A stretch of DNA of 64,000 bases from Portulaca oleracea (GCA_029582165.1 CM055874.1:48273269-48337268), one strand, 5' to 3'. Numbered from the stretch's first letter, positions 22,528 to 35,349 are shown. Made by a program: numbers and translations. The notes: generated from the letters alone by a model not told the origin.

Positions 22528-22989
22528 TGTTGGATCATAATCCAACGATGAGCTTTAATGTACATCATAATAACTGTCATAGTTTATAGCCTGACTAAAA
22601 GTGATCCAATAAGTATAAATATTGGGCTTTAATGTATCAGGCAAGATGTGGGCTCTAATGTGTGGATACCGGTGACCTATTATTACTCCATGATGGGCGG
22701 AATAATAATAGGTCAAAACCCTAAGGGGTTTACTGTTATATATATGGTTATGGCCCCAGGTCACACACACGGTTAATTCTCCCTGATATCCCATCGTCAG
22801 TGAGAGAGAGTTTTCTCAGTGAGTTCTCTTACGAGTGGGTGTTGATCTGGAAGACCTAACCACGTCGCTTCCAAGAGGATTAACAACTACAATGGATTCA
22901 GGTATTCCTATTTATGTTTATGTTCTATTGATTCGACATATTGGATTCTGGGTTTATAGTGATTGATTGACTATTGTTTAATCCCAACA
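22528..22989 (+). repeat. 5' LTR of the copia element
   Basis: 462 bp, TGTTGG...CCAACA. A TATATATA lies at 22737-22744. No ATG occurs between the likely transcription start and 22892, where an ATG in good context begins a short exon. The 3' LTR is about 11 bp longer, mainly from a small insertion near its start (ACAATATACATC region). Confidence 0.95.
22892..22901 (+). CDS. Candidate gag exon 1 inside the 5' LTR
   Basis: ATG GAT TCA G is followed immediately by GTATTC, a possible donor. A pyrimidine-rich acceptor ending GATTCAG lies at 24611-24617. Joining them keeps frame with gag (M-D-S-A-T-S-N-P). This ATG appears to be the first in the transcript. The would-be intron (22902-24617, 1716 nt) removes the LTR end, the primer site and the leader. 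Predicted from sequence only. Confidence 0.55.
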
Positions 22990-22991
22990 AG

Positions 22992-23003
22992 TGATATCAG
23001 GGT
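22992..23003 (+). promoter_or_regulatory. Copia primer-binding site (degenerate tRNA-iMet)
   Basis: TGATATCAGGGT lies 2 bp after the LTR and compares with the consensus TGGTATCAGAGC: three mismatches. Confidence 0.75.
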
Positions 23004-24617
23004 CTTCTCTATGTTGGATCTTTAGAATAATTAAGTTTAATTTGGCTATTGTTATTTTGCCCAATTTTGTTTTTCGTTCTTCCGCTGCCGTCATTACTGC
23101 AAGCTTCAGGTTCAGTTCAATTCGATCTCTTTTGCTGAAATTTCTTTAGGGCTTTTGTTCATTGTATCCTATAGTATCTATATGCAAAGTTAATTGATTT
23201 TTCATTGCACAATTTGGGAGAAATTTGCAGATTAGGGTTTTCGTATTTTTTTTCGATTCACACGTTTGCATTGGGCATGTTTGGTTGTTTGTTCTTCCAA
23301 ATTGATTGAGGGCTTTTGATAGACTCATGATTTGGTGAATTTACATGATTTTTACTGATTATTTTTGGTGTGAATTCGTTCGATTTCGTGGCAATTTTCT
23401 TCATGCGCGAATGAACCCTAATTTTCGACCATATTGTGTTCAATTTGGGTTGTTTTTGGTTGTTTTGTTCCAAATTGATATATGGCTGTTGTTAGAATCA
23501 TGTTTAATCATGTTTGTATGCAATCAATTTGGTTGTTCATTGATTAATTTCGGATTTGCATTATTTGGGTATGAACCCTAATTTTTTCGGTTTCTAATTA
23601 TGCGAAATTGGGCTATTTTCGTTGCTTGTATGCTAAAATTATGTTAGGGCTTTTGATTCCCACATGGTTAATCATGTTTATGTGTCTTCAATTTGGAGTT
23701 TCATGCTTTAAATTTTTTGAGCATTCTTGAAGACACAATTTGGCATTTTTTCCGGGTTTAATTTGCTAATTAACAATTAATCTGTGTTGATTATGGTAAT
23801 TGGTTTAGGGTTTTTTGCTGTGTATATATTGAATTATGTTTGTGCATAATTAATTTGGATTTTCATGAATTTTTTCTGCCTAGCGAAATTCAGGTTGAAT
23901 TTTGTCGTTCAGGTAGTTTAATTTTTTCGGCCCTCTTATACTCTTTAAGAAGAGATTTATGGTTGTTCATGAATATAAGGTTGTTTGATAAACTTTTCTT
24001 CATTTTTCATGAAGTTTATTTATCATAGTTGATAGTTTTTTATTTATCGTCAATACTAATTGCTATGTAATTTCTGTAGCTTTCACATTAAAGGTTGTGA
24101 TATTAGGATATATGGCAATATGACGATAATGTATGCATTGTATGCATCGTTTTAGAATAATTTTAAGTTTGAATAATGCGGTCTAAGGTTATTTTATATT
24201 TACGATGAATTAATTGAAACAACATGTCGCCTAAGTGACCTCTCTTGTTGAAATTAATTTATTTTGAATATAAAAGGAGTGTTCATGCAAGACTATTAAT
24301 GTTGTTTCGGCCCAAAGGAAGATCAATGTTGATATATTGGATGAATGATGTGGTTATAAACATGTGATAATTTTTGGTTTACGTGTGATTATTGAATCAA
24401 CCCAAAGGAGGATTCATTATTCGACATGTTTTCTATTATTAGTGTTTGATGACTGCACCAAAGTATCAATAAGAAGTTAATATTGTCGTTCAAAGATGGA
24501 ATATTAATGGAAACCTGATATTTTGGGATGGGATATGACCTTATTTGAACTTATTGTTATTATCAAGATTATGGTTTTGGGTAAGCGTAATCGAATTTTA
24601 CTTGTTCTCTGATTCAG
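23004..24617 (+). other. Copia leader / probable intron
   Basis: T-rich, non-coding, with decayed internal repetition: ATGAACCCTAATTTT occurs at both 23411 and 23572, and AGGGCTTTTGAT-type motifs recur. The pyrimidine-rich end and AG at 24617 fit a splice acceptor. Long leaders are unusual for copia elements of this size. Confidence 0.5.
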
Positions 24618-25430
24618 CTACCTCTAATCCTGCTAACATCACCGCCAACATTAACTCTATTCCTATGCTGAATGGCTCAAATTTCAAGTCAAGGAAGGAA
24701 TATCTCTTGATTGTTCTCAATGTCATGGATCTTGACCTTGCCTTAAGGATTGACTGTCCTCCTCCTGTAACTGATGAGAGTTCCTCTCATCAAAGGCGGG
24801 AGCTTGAGATGTGGCAAAGGTAAGATCGCATGAGTTTGATGATCATGAAGAAAGCCATTCCAGAAGCATTCAGGGGCACTGTATCTGAAAAGATAACTAT
24901 GGCTAAGGGTTTCCTTGATGAGATTGAAACGAGGTTTGCCAAGAACGAAAAGGCTGAAATCGGAGTGCTCTTGGCAAAACTAGTTTCAATGAGGTATAAA
25001 GGCAATGGAAACATAAGGGAGTACATTATGGAAATGTCTCATCTAGTTTCAAAACTTAAGGCACTTAAACTTGACCTCTCTGAGGACTTGTTAGTGCGTT
25101 TGATTTTGATATCTCTTCCATCAAGTTTTCCAGTTTAAGGTGAGCTATAATTGTCAGCAAGGGACTTGGTCTCTGAATCAGCTCATCTCACACTGTGTTC
25201 AGGAAGAGGAAAGGTTGAAACTAGATAAGACTGAAAGTGCTCACCTTACCTTGACCTCTAATACCAAGAGGAAAAGGGTAAAGGGTAAAGAAGCTGCAGA
25301 TAAGGCACCTCAAAAGAAGCAGCAAAAGCAGAAATCAGCTAATGCTGAAAATAAGGGTTGCTTCTTTTGTGGTGGTACGGACTATAAGAAGAAGGAATGT
25401 ACCAAATATCACGCCTGGCGTACTAAGAAA
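24618..25430 (+). pseudogene. Copia gag
   Basis: From 24618 the frame reads TSNPANITANINSIPMLNG, then LDLALRIDCPPP, the UBN2/gag-type block FLDEIETRF and MRYKGNGNIREYIMEMS. A stop occurs at 24821-24823. A one-base change near 25130 moves the frame to that of pol. The region after it (CVQEEERLKLDK) leads to a zinc knuckle at 25359-25400, CFFCGGTDYKKKEC, in which Tyr replaces the usual His of C-X2-C-X4-H-X4-C. Gag would form the virus-like particle; this copy cannot. Confidence 0.88.
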
Positions 25431-28400
25431 GGTATGTTTCTTGGTTTGGTTTGTTTTGAGGTTAATTTAGCTTCGGTTCCCACACACACTTGGTGGGTTG
25501 ATTCTGGTGCAACAATTCACATAAGTGTGTCTATGCAGGGTTGCCTATGCTGGCGAAAACCAAGTGATGTTGAAAGATACATCTATGTGGGGGATGGCAA
25601 GTCAGTTCAAGTAAAGGCAATTGGAAAGTTTAGATTATTGTTAAAGACTGGTTTTTATTTGGATCTTGATGAAACATTTGTAGTACCGTCTTTTATGCGT
25701 AATTTGGTTTATGTTTGTTCATTGGACAAAACATATGGTTACGTTTATTCATTTGGAAACAGATTATTTAAGTTGTTTCATGATTCAAAATTAGTTGGAA
25801 CTGATTCTTTATCTGATAACGATAGTCTATACAAACTTGACATAGCTGCTTCTTATAATGAAATCCTGCATGTAAGTAATCGAGGCATAAAGAGGAAATT
25901 ACCTAATGAGAATTCTAGTGCCTTATGGCATAAAAGATTGGGTCATATCTCTAAGAGGAGAATAGAGAGACTCGTGTCTGATGGAATTTTTGAACCTTTA
26001 ACTTTCACAAACATGGATGTGTGTGTTGATTGTATAAAGGGCAAACAAACCAACCAAAGGAGATTTGAAGCGGATAGAACTACAGACGTCTTAGAACTTA
26101 TACATACGGATATTTGTGGGCCTTTTCCAAATCCTTCTTGGAATGGCCAACAATACTTTATAACGTTCATAGATGATTATTCTAGATATGGCTACATATA
26201 TCTCATTCATGAAAAATCACAGCCTCTGGACGTGTTCAAAAACTACAAGGCTGAAGTTGAAAACCAACTTAGCAAAAGGATTAAAAGTGTCAGATCTGAC
26301 CGTGGTGGTGAATACTATGGTAGATATGATGGTTCAGGTGAACAACGTCCAGGCCCCTTTGCAAAATTCCTAGAGGAGTGTGGTATCGTCCCTTAGTACA
26401 CCATGCCGGGTTCACCCACTATGAATGGTGTTGCTGAAAGGCGAAACAGGACTCTTAAGGACATGGTGAGGAGTATGATTAATCATTCTACCTTACCAGT
26501 GTCACTCTGGGGAGATGCACTAAAGACTGCAGCTTATATCCTTAACAGAGTTCCAACAAAGGCAACTACTAAAACCCCTTATGAACTTTGGACTGGCAAG
26601 AAGCCGAGTCTTAATCATTTTCATGTTTGGGGTTGTCCAGCTGAGGCACGGCCTTATAGGCCGAATGAAAGGAAACTAGACTCAAGGATAGTTAGTGGTT
26701 ACTTTGTTGGCTACGCTGAAAGGTCCAGGGGGTTTAAGTTTTATGATCCCAAGGCTAAGTCCTTTTTTGAGACGATTAATGCTCAGTTCTTTGAGGATAT
26801 CGAGTTTGTGGGGGGAGATTCAATTAGGAACATTGTCTTTGAAGAAGAATGTGTGAACATTCCTACAGATGTCATTAGCATTGATCATAGTTTTATACCT
26901 GATTTTGCTTCTGACATACCTTAAGACAATACTGAGGAACCTCCTGCCCTTGAGGTTGTTCTCGAAGAACAAACTCTTACTCCTCAAGAACCTGTGCCAT
27001 TAAGAAGATCCACTAGTGTAAAGAGAAGTGCATTGTCTGATGACTACGTTGTATTTCTCCATGAACATGAGGCGAACATTGGTTCGATGGAAACTCGAAC
27101 CAATGAAAGTTTTGATTCTCACGAGTGGATAGATGTCATGAACGACGAGATTAAGTCATTGATGGAGGAAGATGACCCAGTCAACTTCCGTCAGGCCTTG
27201 GAAAGTGCAAATTCTCATAAATGGATGGAAGCCATGAATGAGGAAATGTGATCCATGAAGGACAAGGACGTATGGGATCTCGTCCTATTATCGGACGGTG
27301 TGAAACCCATTGGTAATAAATGGATATTTAAAACCAAAAGGGATTCAAATGGTAATGTGGAGAGATATAAGGCTCGTCTTGTTGTGCAAGGATTTACGCA
27401 ATAGGAAGGCATCGATTACAAAGAGACTTTCTCTCCGGTTTCTTCGAAAGACTCTTTAAGGATTATAATGGCACTGGTCGCACATTTTGATCTTGAGTTA
27501 CATCAGATGGATGTGAAAACAGCGTTCCTCAATGGCAACATTAATGAAACAATATACATGAAGCAACCAGAAAACTTTGTGGTTGGAGACCCAAAGAATA
27601 TGGTTTGCAAGCTTAAGAAATCCATCTATGGGCTCAAACAAGCGTCTCGCCAATGGTATTTAAAGTTCCACCAAGTAATTCTCTCGTTTGGTTTTGAGAT
27701 GAGTTTGCTTGATGAATGTATATACCATACGTTCAGTGGGAGTAAGTATATTTTTCTGGTTTTGTATGTTGATGACATATTGCTTGCCAGCAATGATATA
27801 GGCTTATTGCACGAAACCAAGAGATTTCTATCAAAGAATTTTGAGGTGAAAGATCTTGATGATGCCTCTTTTGTATTGGGTATCAAGGTACATCGGGATC
27901 GCTCTCGAGGTATCCTTGGATTGTCGCAAAAGAGTTATATCGAAAAAGTACTTAAAAGATTTGGCATGCAAAATTGCAAACCAGGAGACACCCCTGTAGC
28001 TAAGGGAGACAAGTTTAGTCTCACTCAATGCCCTAAGAATGATTTTGAGAAAAGGGAAATGGAAAACATTCCCTATGCATCAGCGGTAGGAAGCCTAATG
28101 TATGCACAAGTCTGCACTCACCCAGACATTGCATACATCACAGGAATGCTGGGGAGGTACTTAAGTAATCTAGGACTGGAACACTGGAAAGCAATCAAAA
28201 GGGTGTTGCGGTACCTACAGAGAACAAAGGAGTACATGCTCACATATCGGAGGTCAGATCAACTTGAGGTCATTGGGTACACTGACTCCAACTTTGCTGG
28301 ATGTAAGGATAGCATGAAGTCAACCTCCGGATATATTTATCTGTTGGCGGGAGGAGCTGTCTCTTGGAAGAGTGCCAAACAGTCCATTATCGCATCTTCT

Positions 28401-28760
28401 ACTATGGCAGCAGAGTTTATCGCTTGCTATGAGGCATCAAATCATGGGATATGGCTACGTAATTTTGTCACTGGACTGCGTGTAGTGGACACTATTCAGA
28501 GACCACTTAAGGTTTTTTGTGACAATAAATCTGCAATCTTGTTTTCCAACAACAACAAGAGTTCGAGAATGTCAAAATTTGTGGCCCTCAAATTCTTAGT
28601 TGTTAAGGAAAAAGTTCAGAGTGGGGAATTATTGATTGAGCATATTGGTACAAACTCTATGGTTGCGGATCCGTTTACTAAGGGGTTACCACCCGTCAAG
28701 TTCCATGAGCATGTTGCTCATATGGGTGTTACATCATCTTTTGAAGATGTTCAGTTTTAG
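25431..28760 (+). pseudogene. Copia pol: protease, integrase, RT, RNase H
   Basis: One frame runs from the knuckle to the stop at 28758-28760. Landmarks: protease DSGA at 25500-25511; the pre-integrase block WHKRLGHIS; integrase zinc finger Cys pair (CVDCIKGKQ); core with HTDICGP, FIDDYSRYGYIY and [12 protein letters not shown] with MDVKTAFLNG and YVDD at 27765-27776; RNase H with YTDSNFAG, SSTMAAEFIA and CDNKSAI. Four in-frame stops interrupt it: TAG 26394, TAA 26922, TGA 27249 and TAG 27402. Domain order (integrase before RT) is diagnostic for Ty1/copia. It otherwise looks well preserved. Confidence 0.95.
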
Positions 28761-29178
28761 TGGGAGTTTGTAATTTGGATGCTTGTTTTGACATTAATTT
28801 TTGGTTCTTCACAGTTGTGAGGACATTTTCTGCAGAAATAAAGTTATGTTGAAGTCTCCTTTACACTCTGTTTACTTTGGATACAGTTTGATCTCAATAA
28901 AGTTTAAGGTGGACCAGTTGGAAATAGTTATGTTAAGATCACACTACATGATATTTCCATGTTGCACATCCACATCTTGATCCATGTCATTCCTTAGTGT
29001 TAATGTATGTGATTATTGATGGGTCGAATTACGATAATTTTAATGAAGGCCTCTTTGATCCTATGTTAACGTTATTGATGGACGGGATTGTTTAGATACA
29101 TTGTAATGTTGACAGTAAAGTTGAGCTCGATACTTTGGTTTACTGTGTAAGTATATTCATAAGGTTTCACATATAGCT

Positions 29179-29190
29179 CAAGTGAGAGAT
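29179..29190 (+). promoter_or_regulatory. Copia polypurine tract
   Basis: CAAGTGAGAGAT directly precedes the 3' LTR, in the position and style of plant copia polypurine tracts. Confidence 0.7.
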
Positions 29191-29663
29191 TGTTGGATCA
29201 TAATCCAACGATGAGCTTATATGTAAAACAATATACATCACAATAACTGTCATAGTTTATAGCCCTACTAAAAGTGATCCAATAAGTATAAATATTGGGC
29301 TTTAATGTATCAGGCAAGATGTGGGCTCTAATGTGTGGATACCAGTGACCTATTATTATTCCATGATGAGCGGGATAATATTAGGTCAAAACCCTAAGGG
29401 GTTTATTGTTATATATATGGTTATGGTCCTCAGGTCATACACACAGTTAATTCTCCCTGATATCCCATCGTCAGTGAAAGAGAGTTTTCTCAGTGAGTTC
29501 TCTTATGAGTGGGTGTTGATCTGGAAGACCTAACCACGTCGCTTCCAAAAGGATTAACAACTGGAATGGATTCGGGTATTCCTATTTATGTTTATGTTCT
29601 ATTGATTCGACATATTGGATTCTGGGTTTATAGTGATTGATTGACTATTGTTTAATCCCAACA
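29191..29663 (+). repeat. 3' LTR of the copia element
   Basis: 473 bp with the same TGTTGG/CCAACA ends as the 5' LTR, followed by the target duplication GAGAT. By eye it is about 95% identical to the 5' copy. It has an extra ATG (TTATGAG near 29502) upstream of the exon-1 ATG position. Confidence 0.95.
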
Positions 29664-29668
29664 GAGAT

Positions 29669-31900
29669 ATAATTCACTATCTTTTTAAATAAAATTTAAT
29701 TTTACTGTCAAGTGTCAACTACTTATATGTTATAAACACTCATTGATGTATTACATCATTTTTTGTCAAATTATATGTTTTAGGTATGAGTACTATCTCT
29801 GTCTCAAAATATTTACTAAATTCAACAAATTATATGTTGTAGGTATGAGTATCATAATAATTAACTTTTACAATTTTTGTCGTATTATGTTTGTCATTTT
29901 TACAATTTCAACAATTGTCATTCTCATTTGTTCCTTAATGAATAAATTTATTTATCATTTCAATAGTTTTTTTATTTTTTGTGCATGAATTTCGTAGAGA
30001 TAATTTAAGTAACTTATAAAATTTTCACCTCATTACCAATGTTTCTTGGTTTTGTAAAGGTAGTTAGTATGACAAACAAGTTGGGACGAAAGTAGCATTA
30101 TTTATTGTAGTTATTACTAAGATTATTAGGTTTTGATCATCAACTTTGTTAATCATAATCTTTGGAATTTTATATTTTATTCATAGCAACTCAACTGCCC
30201 AACTTCGGAGATGGTATTGGTCAGTTGCCCAATACCAGGCCCAGTTAGCATGAATTAACCTTAAGTTTTTTTTATGATGTGGTTGTGTTTTTTTTTAGAT
30301 GATATGTAAATCATTTTCATAAATTTTATATATATTTAATTTTAATTAGAGTTGAGTTATTATGGCGCATGAAACTTAAGATTTTACAGTGTTAATTGTT
30401 TTGTTTTATGAAGATTAATTAATTACCATTTTATTTTAAGTTAGAATAAATTGTGTAAAATAATGTCATCTTAATATAAAAACTCATATCATTAATATAA
30501 AATTAACCAGTATAAAATTAATTATATTATAAATATAAATATAAATTAAAAGGGGAATAACATAGCCTGTACATGGCACGAGCCATGTTACTAGTATTCT
30601 TAAATACGGCAACATTCCCAAATAAGAATTTAACCAAAATTTCATGAAGGGTTCCATAACAATCATACGGTCTACGTACCCCATTATTCTCAATTCAGAT
30701 TTTTCAGTATTTATCAGCAATTTTTTTTCCCCCAAATTTACAATTGTTCCTTTTATCGATACAATATAATCCTGCTTTTTTTTTTTTTTTTTTACAAATG
30801 TAAGCAAGGAGAAAAGGTAGGCTAACGATGTCTTCTCACAAGAAATCAGCCTGCCCCCAATATAGTCCAGCTTGATGCCAATATTGAGCATAGGATATCC
30901 ATTGTGAAAACAACTTTTCCTAATGTCGAATAATTTAGTTGATAAAATTCTTGCCGCTTTGTTGTATAATACAAAATTCTTAGCAAAATTTTTAAACTTT
31001 GTTCTAATATAAAATGCTTGTCTTGAATAAAGATGAGAATGATATTAAAATTTGACACCTTGATAATTGGTTCCAGACTCTACCCCTGACTAAACACTTC
31101 TTAACATGATACTAATGAAGCTTTTATATAATAATATAGCAAGAAGAATTCTTAGCTTTTACTATTACAGTATTGATCTTGCTGATTATAGGATGAATTT
31201 GGTTTTCCATCTACATCGATCCTTTATCTTATTTATCTTTGACCGACAGTAGGATTTTAACCTCTAAGATTAAATAATTACATTTTGCAGTTTATAAGTT
31301 AAGAGTGTATGTTATGATTAATGACTTGTTCGAAAGTGTTATGGTACAAGTTGGTTTTCTTCCAAAAATGGGAGAAGATAAGAAAGTCAAAGACTTGAAT
31401 TTATGGTTAATGTTTGTAGAGGGGTTAGTAGATCCATTGGCTACATTTTAACTTGCCTTGTTTAATTAATTAAGTTAAATTTATTAAAATTTGAGAGAGA
31501 GAGAAGTGTTGCATTCAAAGTATATTAGGTTGTAAAATGGAGATGTCTTGATTGTAATTTCTCAGCTTCATCGTGATAATGACTTGGGGACCTGGGGTTT
31601 GGTAATAAGTTTTTTATTTTATTTTTTTAAATCACAATTTTTTGAAATTCATATGTAGATGCACATTAGTTTGTTTACGTGTTATATTAGTATGTTTTTT
31701 TGATGGACTATTTTTATTGCTAGAATTTGACTTGAAATTTGATCCGTTTCTTATAAATTTAATTTACCGCTCTAAAAGTCTACCCGTCAAACCTTATCGA
31801 TCCACCGAATAAAGAAATTACTAATATTGCTAGCAAGACACGTATCATCGTTCATATCTGTATGCATTACCAATATTGCTAGCAATTCAGCTCAATGATC
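29669..31900. other. AT-rich intergenic DNA
   Basis: No coding region or element boundary could be supported. There is a T-run at about 30776-30793 and a short direct repeat, AATATTGCTAGCAA, at 31823 and 31873. The latter might be an old insertion footprint. Confidence 0.4.
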
Positions 31901-31905
31901 AAATG

Positions 31906-32532
31906 TGTTAGGATCGAGGTAAAATATAGTCTAGTATTTGCAGCGGAAGAGATAATTATCAGGATGTATAAATTGAGAAAAAATATAACAAGATCAGTAA
32001 TTAAAAGATAGAGAGTATAAAGACACACGATTTACGTGGAAACCCAAATCGGGAAAAAACCACGGACGGCAACGGAGCAATAATCCACTAGTATAAGGGG
32101 AGAGATTACAAGAGAGATCCCAAGGGGCTATATAACACAAGGAGATCGACGGCCAGATCACAAAGGGTTAATAGCACAGGCTATATAACGCAAGGGGATC
32201 GATGGCAAGATCTCAAGGGGTTAAGAGCACAATGGGAATATAATGAAGACAAAATTACTCTCTAAAGGACTCTCACAACCTTAGGGACGGGGTAGAGGTG
32301 AAGAATGCTCTCAATGTGTGTGTTACATTGCCATAAGTGTATAGGTTGATAACAACCTATATTTATAGGAAAAACTCCCTATAAACCTAACTTGACTCCC
32401 ACTCCAATTAAATTTGGAATCTAATACAATTAGGAAACCTAACATAATAAGGAAACCTAAATAATATCCTAATATAATTAGGAAACAAATAATTGTGGAT
32501 CAAGTGGCTGATTTTGGGCCATAAACCCAACA
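31906..32532 (-). mobile_element. Solo LTR, copia type (solo-2)
   Basis: 627 bp, TGTTAGG...CCCAACA, with a perfect target duplication AAATG (31901-31905 and 32533-32537). The minus strand has a TATA-like CCTATAAATATAGG, so it lies in minus orientation. It contains a tandem duplication of about 53 bp (32127-32179 and 32180-32232). No second LTR or internal region is nearby. Confidence 0.9.
32127..32232. repeat. Tandem duplication inside solo-2
   Basis: Two 53-bp units, each beginning GGCTATATAAC and ending TAGCACA or GAGCACA, with several differences between them. Confidence 0.7.
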
Positions 32533-32537
32533 AAATG

Positions 32538-33969
32538 AAACCAATAAATCTAGCTAAATCGATCAATCCAATTAATAACGAAAGGGGTGTAGCACTAGGA
32601 TTTAGGTTGGTGGCAACGGAAGGTAGCTAGAGGTCGGACATCAAAAACATTTATGGAGTTGTCATAGCTTGCTCCAACAGCTAAACATTCATCTTATCGA
32701 GTAGAATCATTTCAACCACAAGTTTAAGCTAATGATTATAGGTTCGATGATGGTGTTTATATTCTAACACGTTCTCTTACACGAATATCCTTGGGTTTGA
32801 AGCGTGGCTGCTACAAAGATCCCCTTAACCATGCGTGAATGAAAATCAGGGTTGTTGAGATTCAAACCGAAGACCTCTTGTTCAGTCTAACTCTAATACT
32901 ATATGGAACAATCTCAACCAAAAGATTAAACTAATTGTTGTAGGCTCAATCATGGTATTTATCCTCTAACAATTGAGAACCTACTATAAAGTATCCATAT
33001 ATGCTCTCATTATAGTCATCGTCAACAATGATTAATTACTGAACATTGAAGTTTTCTGATCGAAGCTGTGAAGATTGATATAGAAAAATCAACTAGCGTT
33101 ATATATCTCATGTGATCTACAAAAAAGTTTTCAATATTTATATGTGATTTATTTTTCAGAGTAATTTAAAATAATTATGAAATAATAAATAAAAGTATAC
33201 AACAATTGTACCATCATTATTTATGTATTTTTTTGTAAAATTGTCTTCAAAATTTCTTAGGTGAAAAAAAAATCAAGAATTTTAATGTCAACTTTTTATG
33301 AACTTACATTTTATGTATTTGGTGGTGATCTGGTTTGGAATTCACCATTATCTTCTAATAAGAAATAATATGTACTTGTAAATAATGATCTCAAGTCTTT
33401 TATCTTGTACATTGCGACAAATTTTCATACTTTGTATTTTGTGTTCATTTACTATATGAGGCCTGAATCACTCATATAATTATTAATTATAATTTTTCGT
33501 AATGTTAATAAAAAAATTATTTTACTTCTACAATTATTAAAGAAAATATAGCACATTTATACAGGTTTTTTTAATGGGAGCTTTACACTTTAATAACTTT
33601 TAAATTTTACTTTAATCTATTTTTATATTGAGATTGATATGTTATAATAGTAAATTTGGTATAAGAAAGAGTAAGTAATGCATTTTTATATAAATGCTAA
33701 TCCATAATATTTTAATTATTAATTATTATTTGTAACCTCTACGTATGATTGTCTTTTTTAAGTTGACATATATGATACTAAAGATGTAGTAGCTAAGTTG
33801 CAAATACCCTCCACTTTCAAGTTCTATATTGAGGTTCAAATCTTGGTGGAGTTTGGAGTTTTGTTGAAAATATTTATTCATAGGTTTTGAATCTTGGTTT
33901 AGAAAAACTAAACCACTCAAATTCCTTCTCCTGGGTTTGGATTTTCCTTTGTAGCTACTCAACATCCAG
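32538..33969. other. AT-rich spacer with one dispersed repeat
   Basis: No gene is recognised. The only structured part is the direct repeat at 32700-32985 listed separately. The rest is low-complexity AT-rich DNA. Confidence 0.4.
32700..32985. repeat. Direct repeat flanking a tRNA-like box
   Basis: The text around CAACCACAAGTTTAAGCTAA (32715) recurs as CAACCAAAAGATTAAACTAA (32917), and both copies run on through GGTGTTTATATTCTAAC / GGTATTTATCCTCTAAC. Between them GAGATTCAAACCGAAGACC resembles a reversed tRNA B-box. It could be a decayed SINE-like or dispersed repeat; I cannot name the family. Confidence 0.4.
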
Positions 33970-35225
33970 ATTTCAAGTTTCATCAGTTTTGTATGCCTCT
34001 GGGTCTCACCCATCTTTGTTTTACTGATGATTTACTCCTGTTTTACCATAGGGATGCTTGAAGTATATCCATTATTCACTATGCTATTCTGCATTTTACT
34101 TCTTGTAGGGGTTTAACCCCAAATGCAATGAAATCTAACATGACTCTTACGGGTATAGAGGAAAATGTTATTGAGCATATATTGGCTTCTACTGGTTTTA
34201 GAAGATGTCATTTACCCTTTAAATACTTAGGGCTTCCAGTGAAACCTACATGATTAAAAAGGCACGCATGATTGTGTTGTCTTACTTACTAGTGTGACAA
34301 AGAGGATCCAGGGGTGGGCTGCCTAGAGACTTACTTATGTGGGGAGATTACAGTTAGTGAATAGTATGCTTATGGCTTTGCATACCTATTGGACTCAAAT
34401 CTTTATTCTTCCTTCCAACATTATGAGTCCGTCACCAAACTATGTCACACCTTTTTATGGGGAGGAGCCCCTTCAAAAACCCCCCTAGTTGCTTGGTCAG
34501 TCTACTGCTTATATGAAAGGGAAGGAGGACTGGGTATTCAAGATGCTCACACTTGGAACTTGGTGGCTTTGGGGTCTTTGGTTGGCAACTAATTTGTGTC
34601 AAAAAAATCTTTATGGGTTAGGTCGATTCACCACTTATACTTAAAGAAACCGAATGTATGGGTATGTGAAGTGAAACAAAATGTTAGTTGGTACTGGAAA
34701 AAGGCTTCTAGTTGTTAGGGATGTTGTATTACCTTTTTTCCAACAACCGATGACTTCGGGAGGGCATTGCACCACTTACTTGGGTTATGACTTCCTCAAG
34801 AAGCATGAAAATGAGGTTTCTTGGCACAAGGTTGTTTCGAGAAAATGGAAGATTTACAAGTTGTCTTTCATTTTCTGGCTCACTGTGCGGGGAAGGCTTT
34901 AAACTTAGGACCTATTGGACCTCTTTAGCCTTCATTGGGTTTGATTGTTCCCATGTTCACTGGGTTGCTAACGTAGTGTTTGTGCTTGAATAATTTGGAG
35001 GCGAATAGCCATCTCGCCTTTGCTTGTTCCCATGTTCACCGGGTTATTAGCGTAGTGTTTTTGAATTCGTTGTCGACTTGTTCAAGTCTTGAGAATTGGA
35101 TGGATTATCTGTCTACACTACACGGAAAAACAAGGCTGAAAATGGCTTTTAACCTTCTCGGCATTAATCTACCATTTATGACACGAGAGGAACAGGAGAT
35201 GCTTTTAGAATTTAGCTCGGGATAG
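33970..35225 (+). pseudogene. LINE ORF2 fragment (RT end and zf-RVT)
   Basis: It begins in the reverse transcriptase with FKFHQFCMPL and THLCFTDDLLLF; the catalytic box reads FTDD at 34020-34031, where plant L1 elements usually have FADD. PFKYLGLPVKP, a thumb region (34389-34592, ending GLGIQDAHTWNLVALG) and a zf-RVT part follow. The zf-RVT contains an 80-bp tandem duplication (copies near 34943 and 35023). It is heavily interrupted and lacks its 5' part, as expected for a 5'-truncated LINE. It differs in sequence from the LINE at 11857-22001. Confidence 0.75.
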
Positions 35226-35349
35226 CTCGGTTTTGGCACATGTTGTTTGCAATGATGTGGAGTTGAGACTTGTCTAAGTCATTGCCTTATTGGTTTGATC
35301 CATTATGATGTTGTTTAAGTTTATGTCGATGGTTTCTACTACTGGTATT

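Larger units (their letters stand above)
22528..29663 (+). mobile_element. Ty1/copia retrotransposon, structurally complete
   Basis: It has both LTRs (22528-22989 and 29191-29663), a perfect 5-bp target duplication GAGAT (22523-22527 and 29664-29668), a tRNA-iMet-like primer site, a gag and pol in the copia order protease-integrase-RT-RNase H, and a polypurine tract. The 7.1-kb element is inactive through stops and one frame change. It also has an unusual 1.7-kb leader that looks like an intron (see 22892). Copia sub-lineage was not assigned. Confidence 0.96.

Noticed and set aside
32855..32885. tRNA gene or intact SINE
   Set aside because: Only a B-box-like stretch is present. There is no A-box at proper spacing, no cloverleaf and no A-tail.
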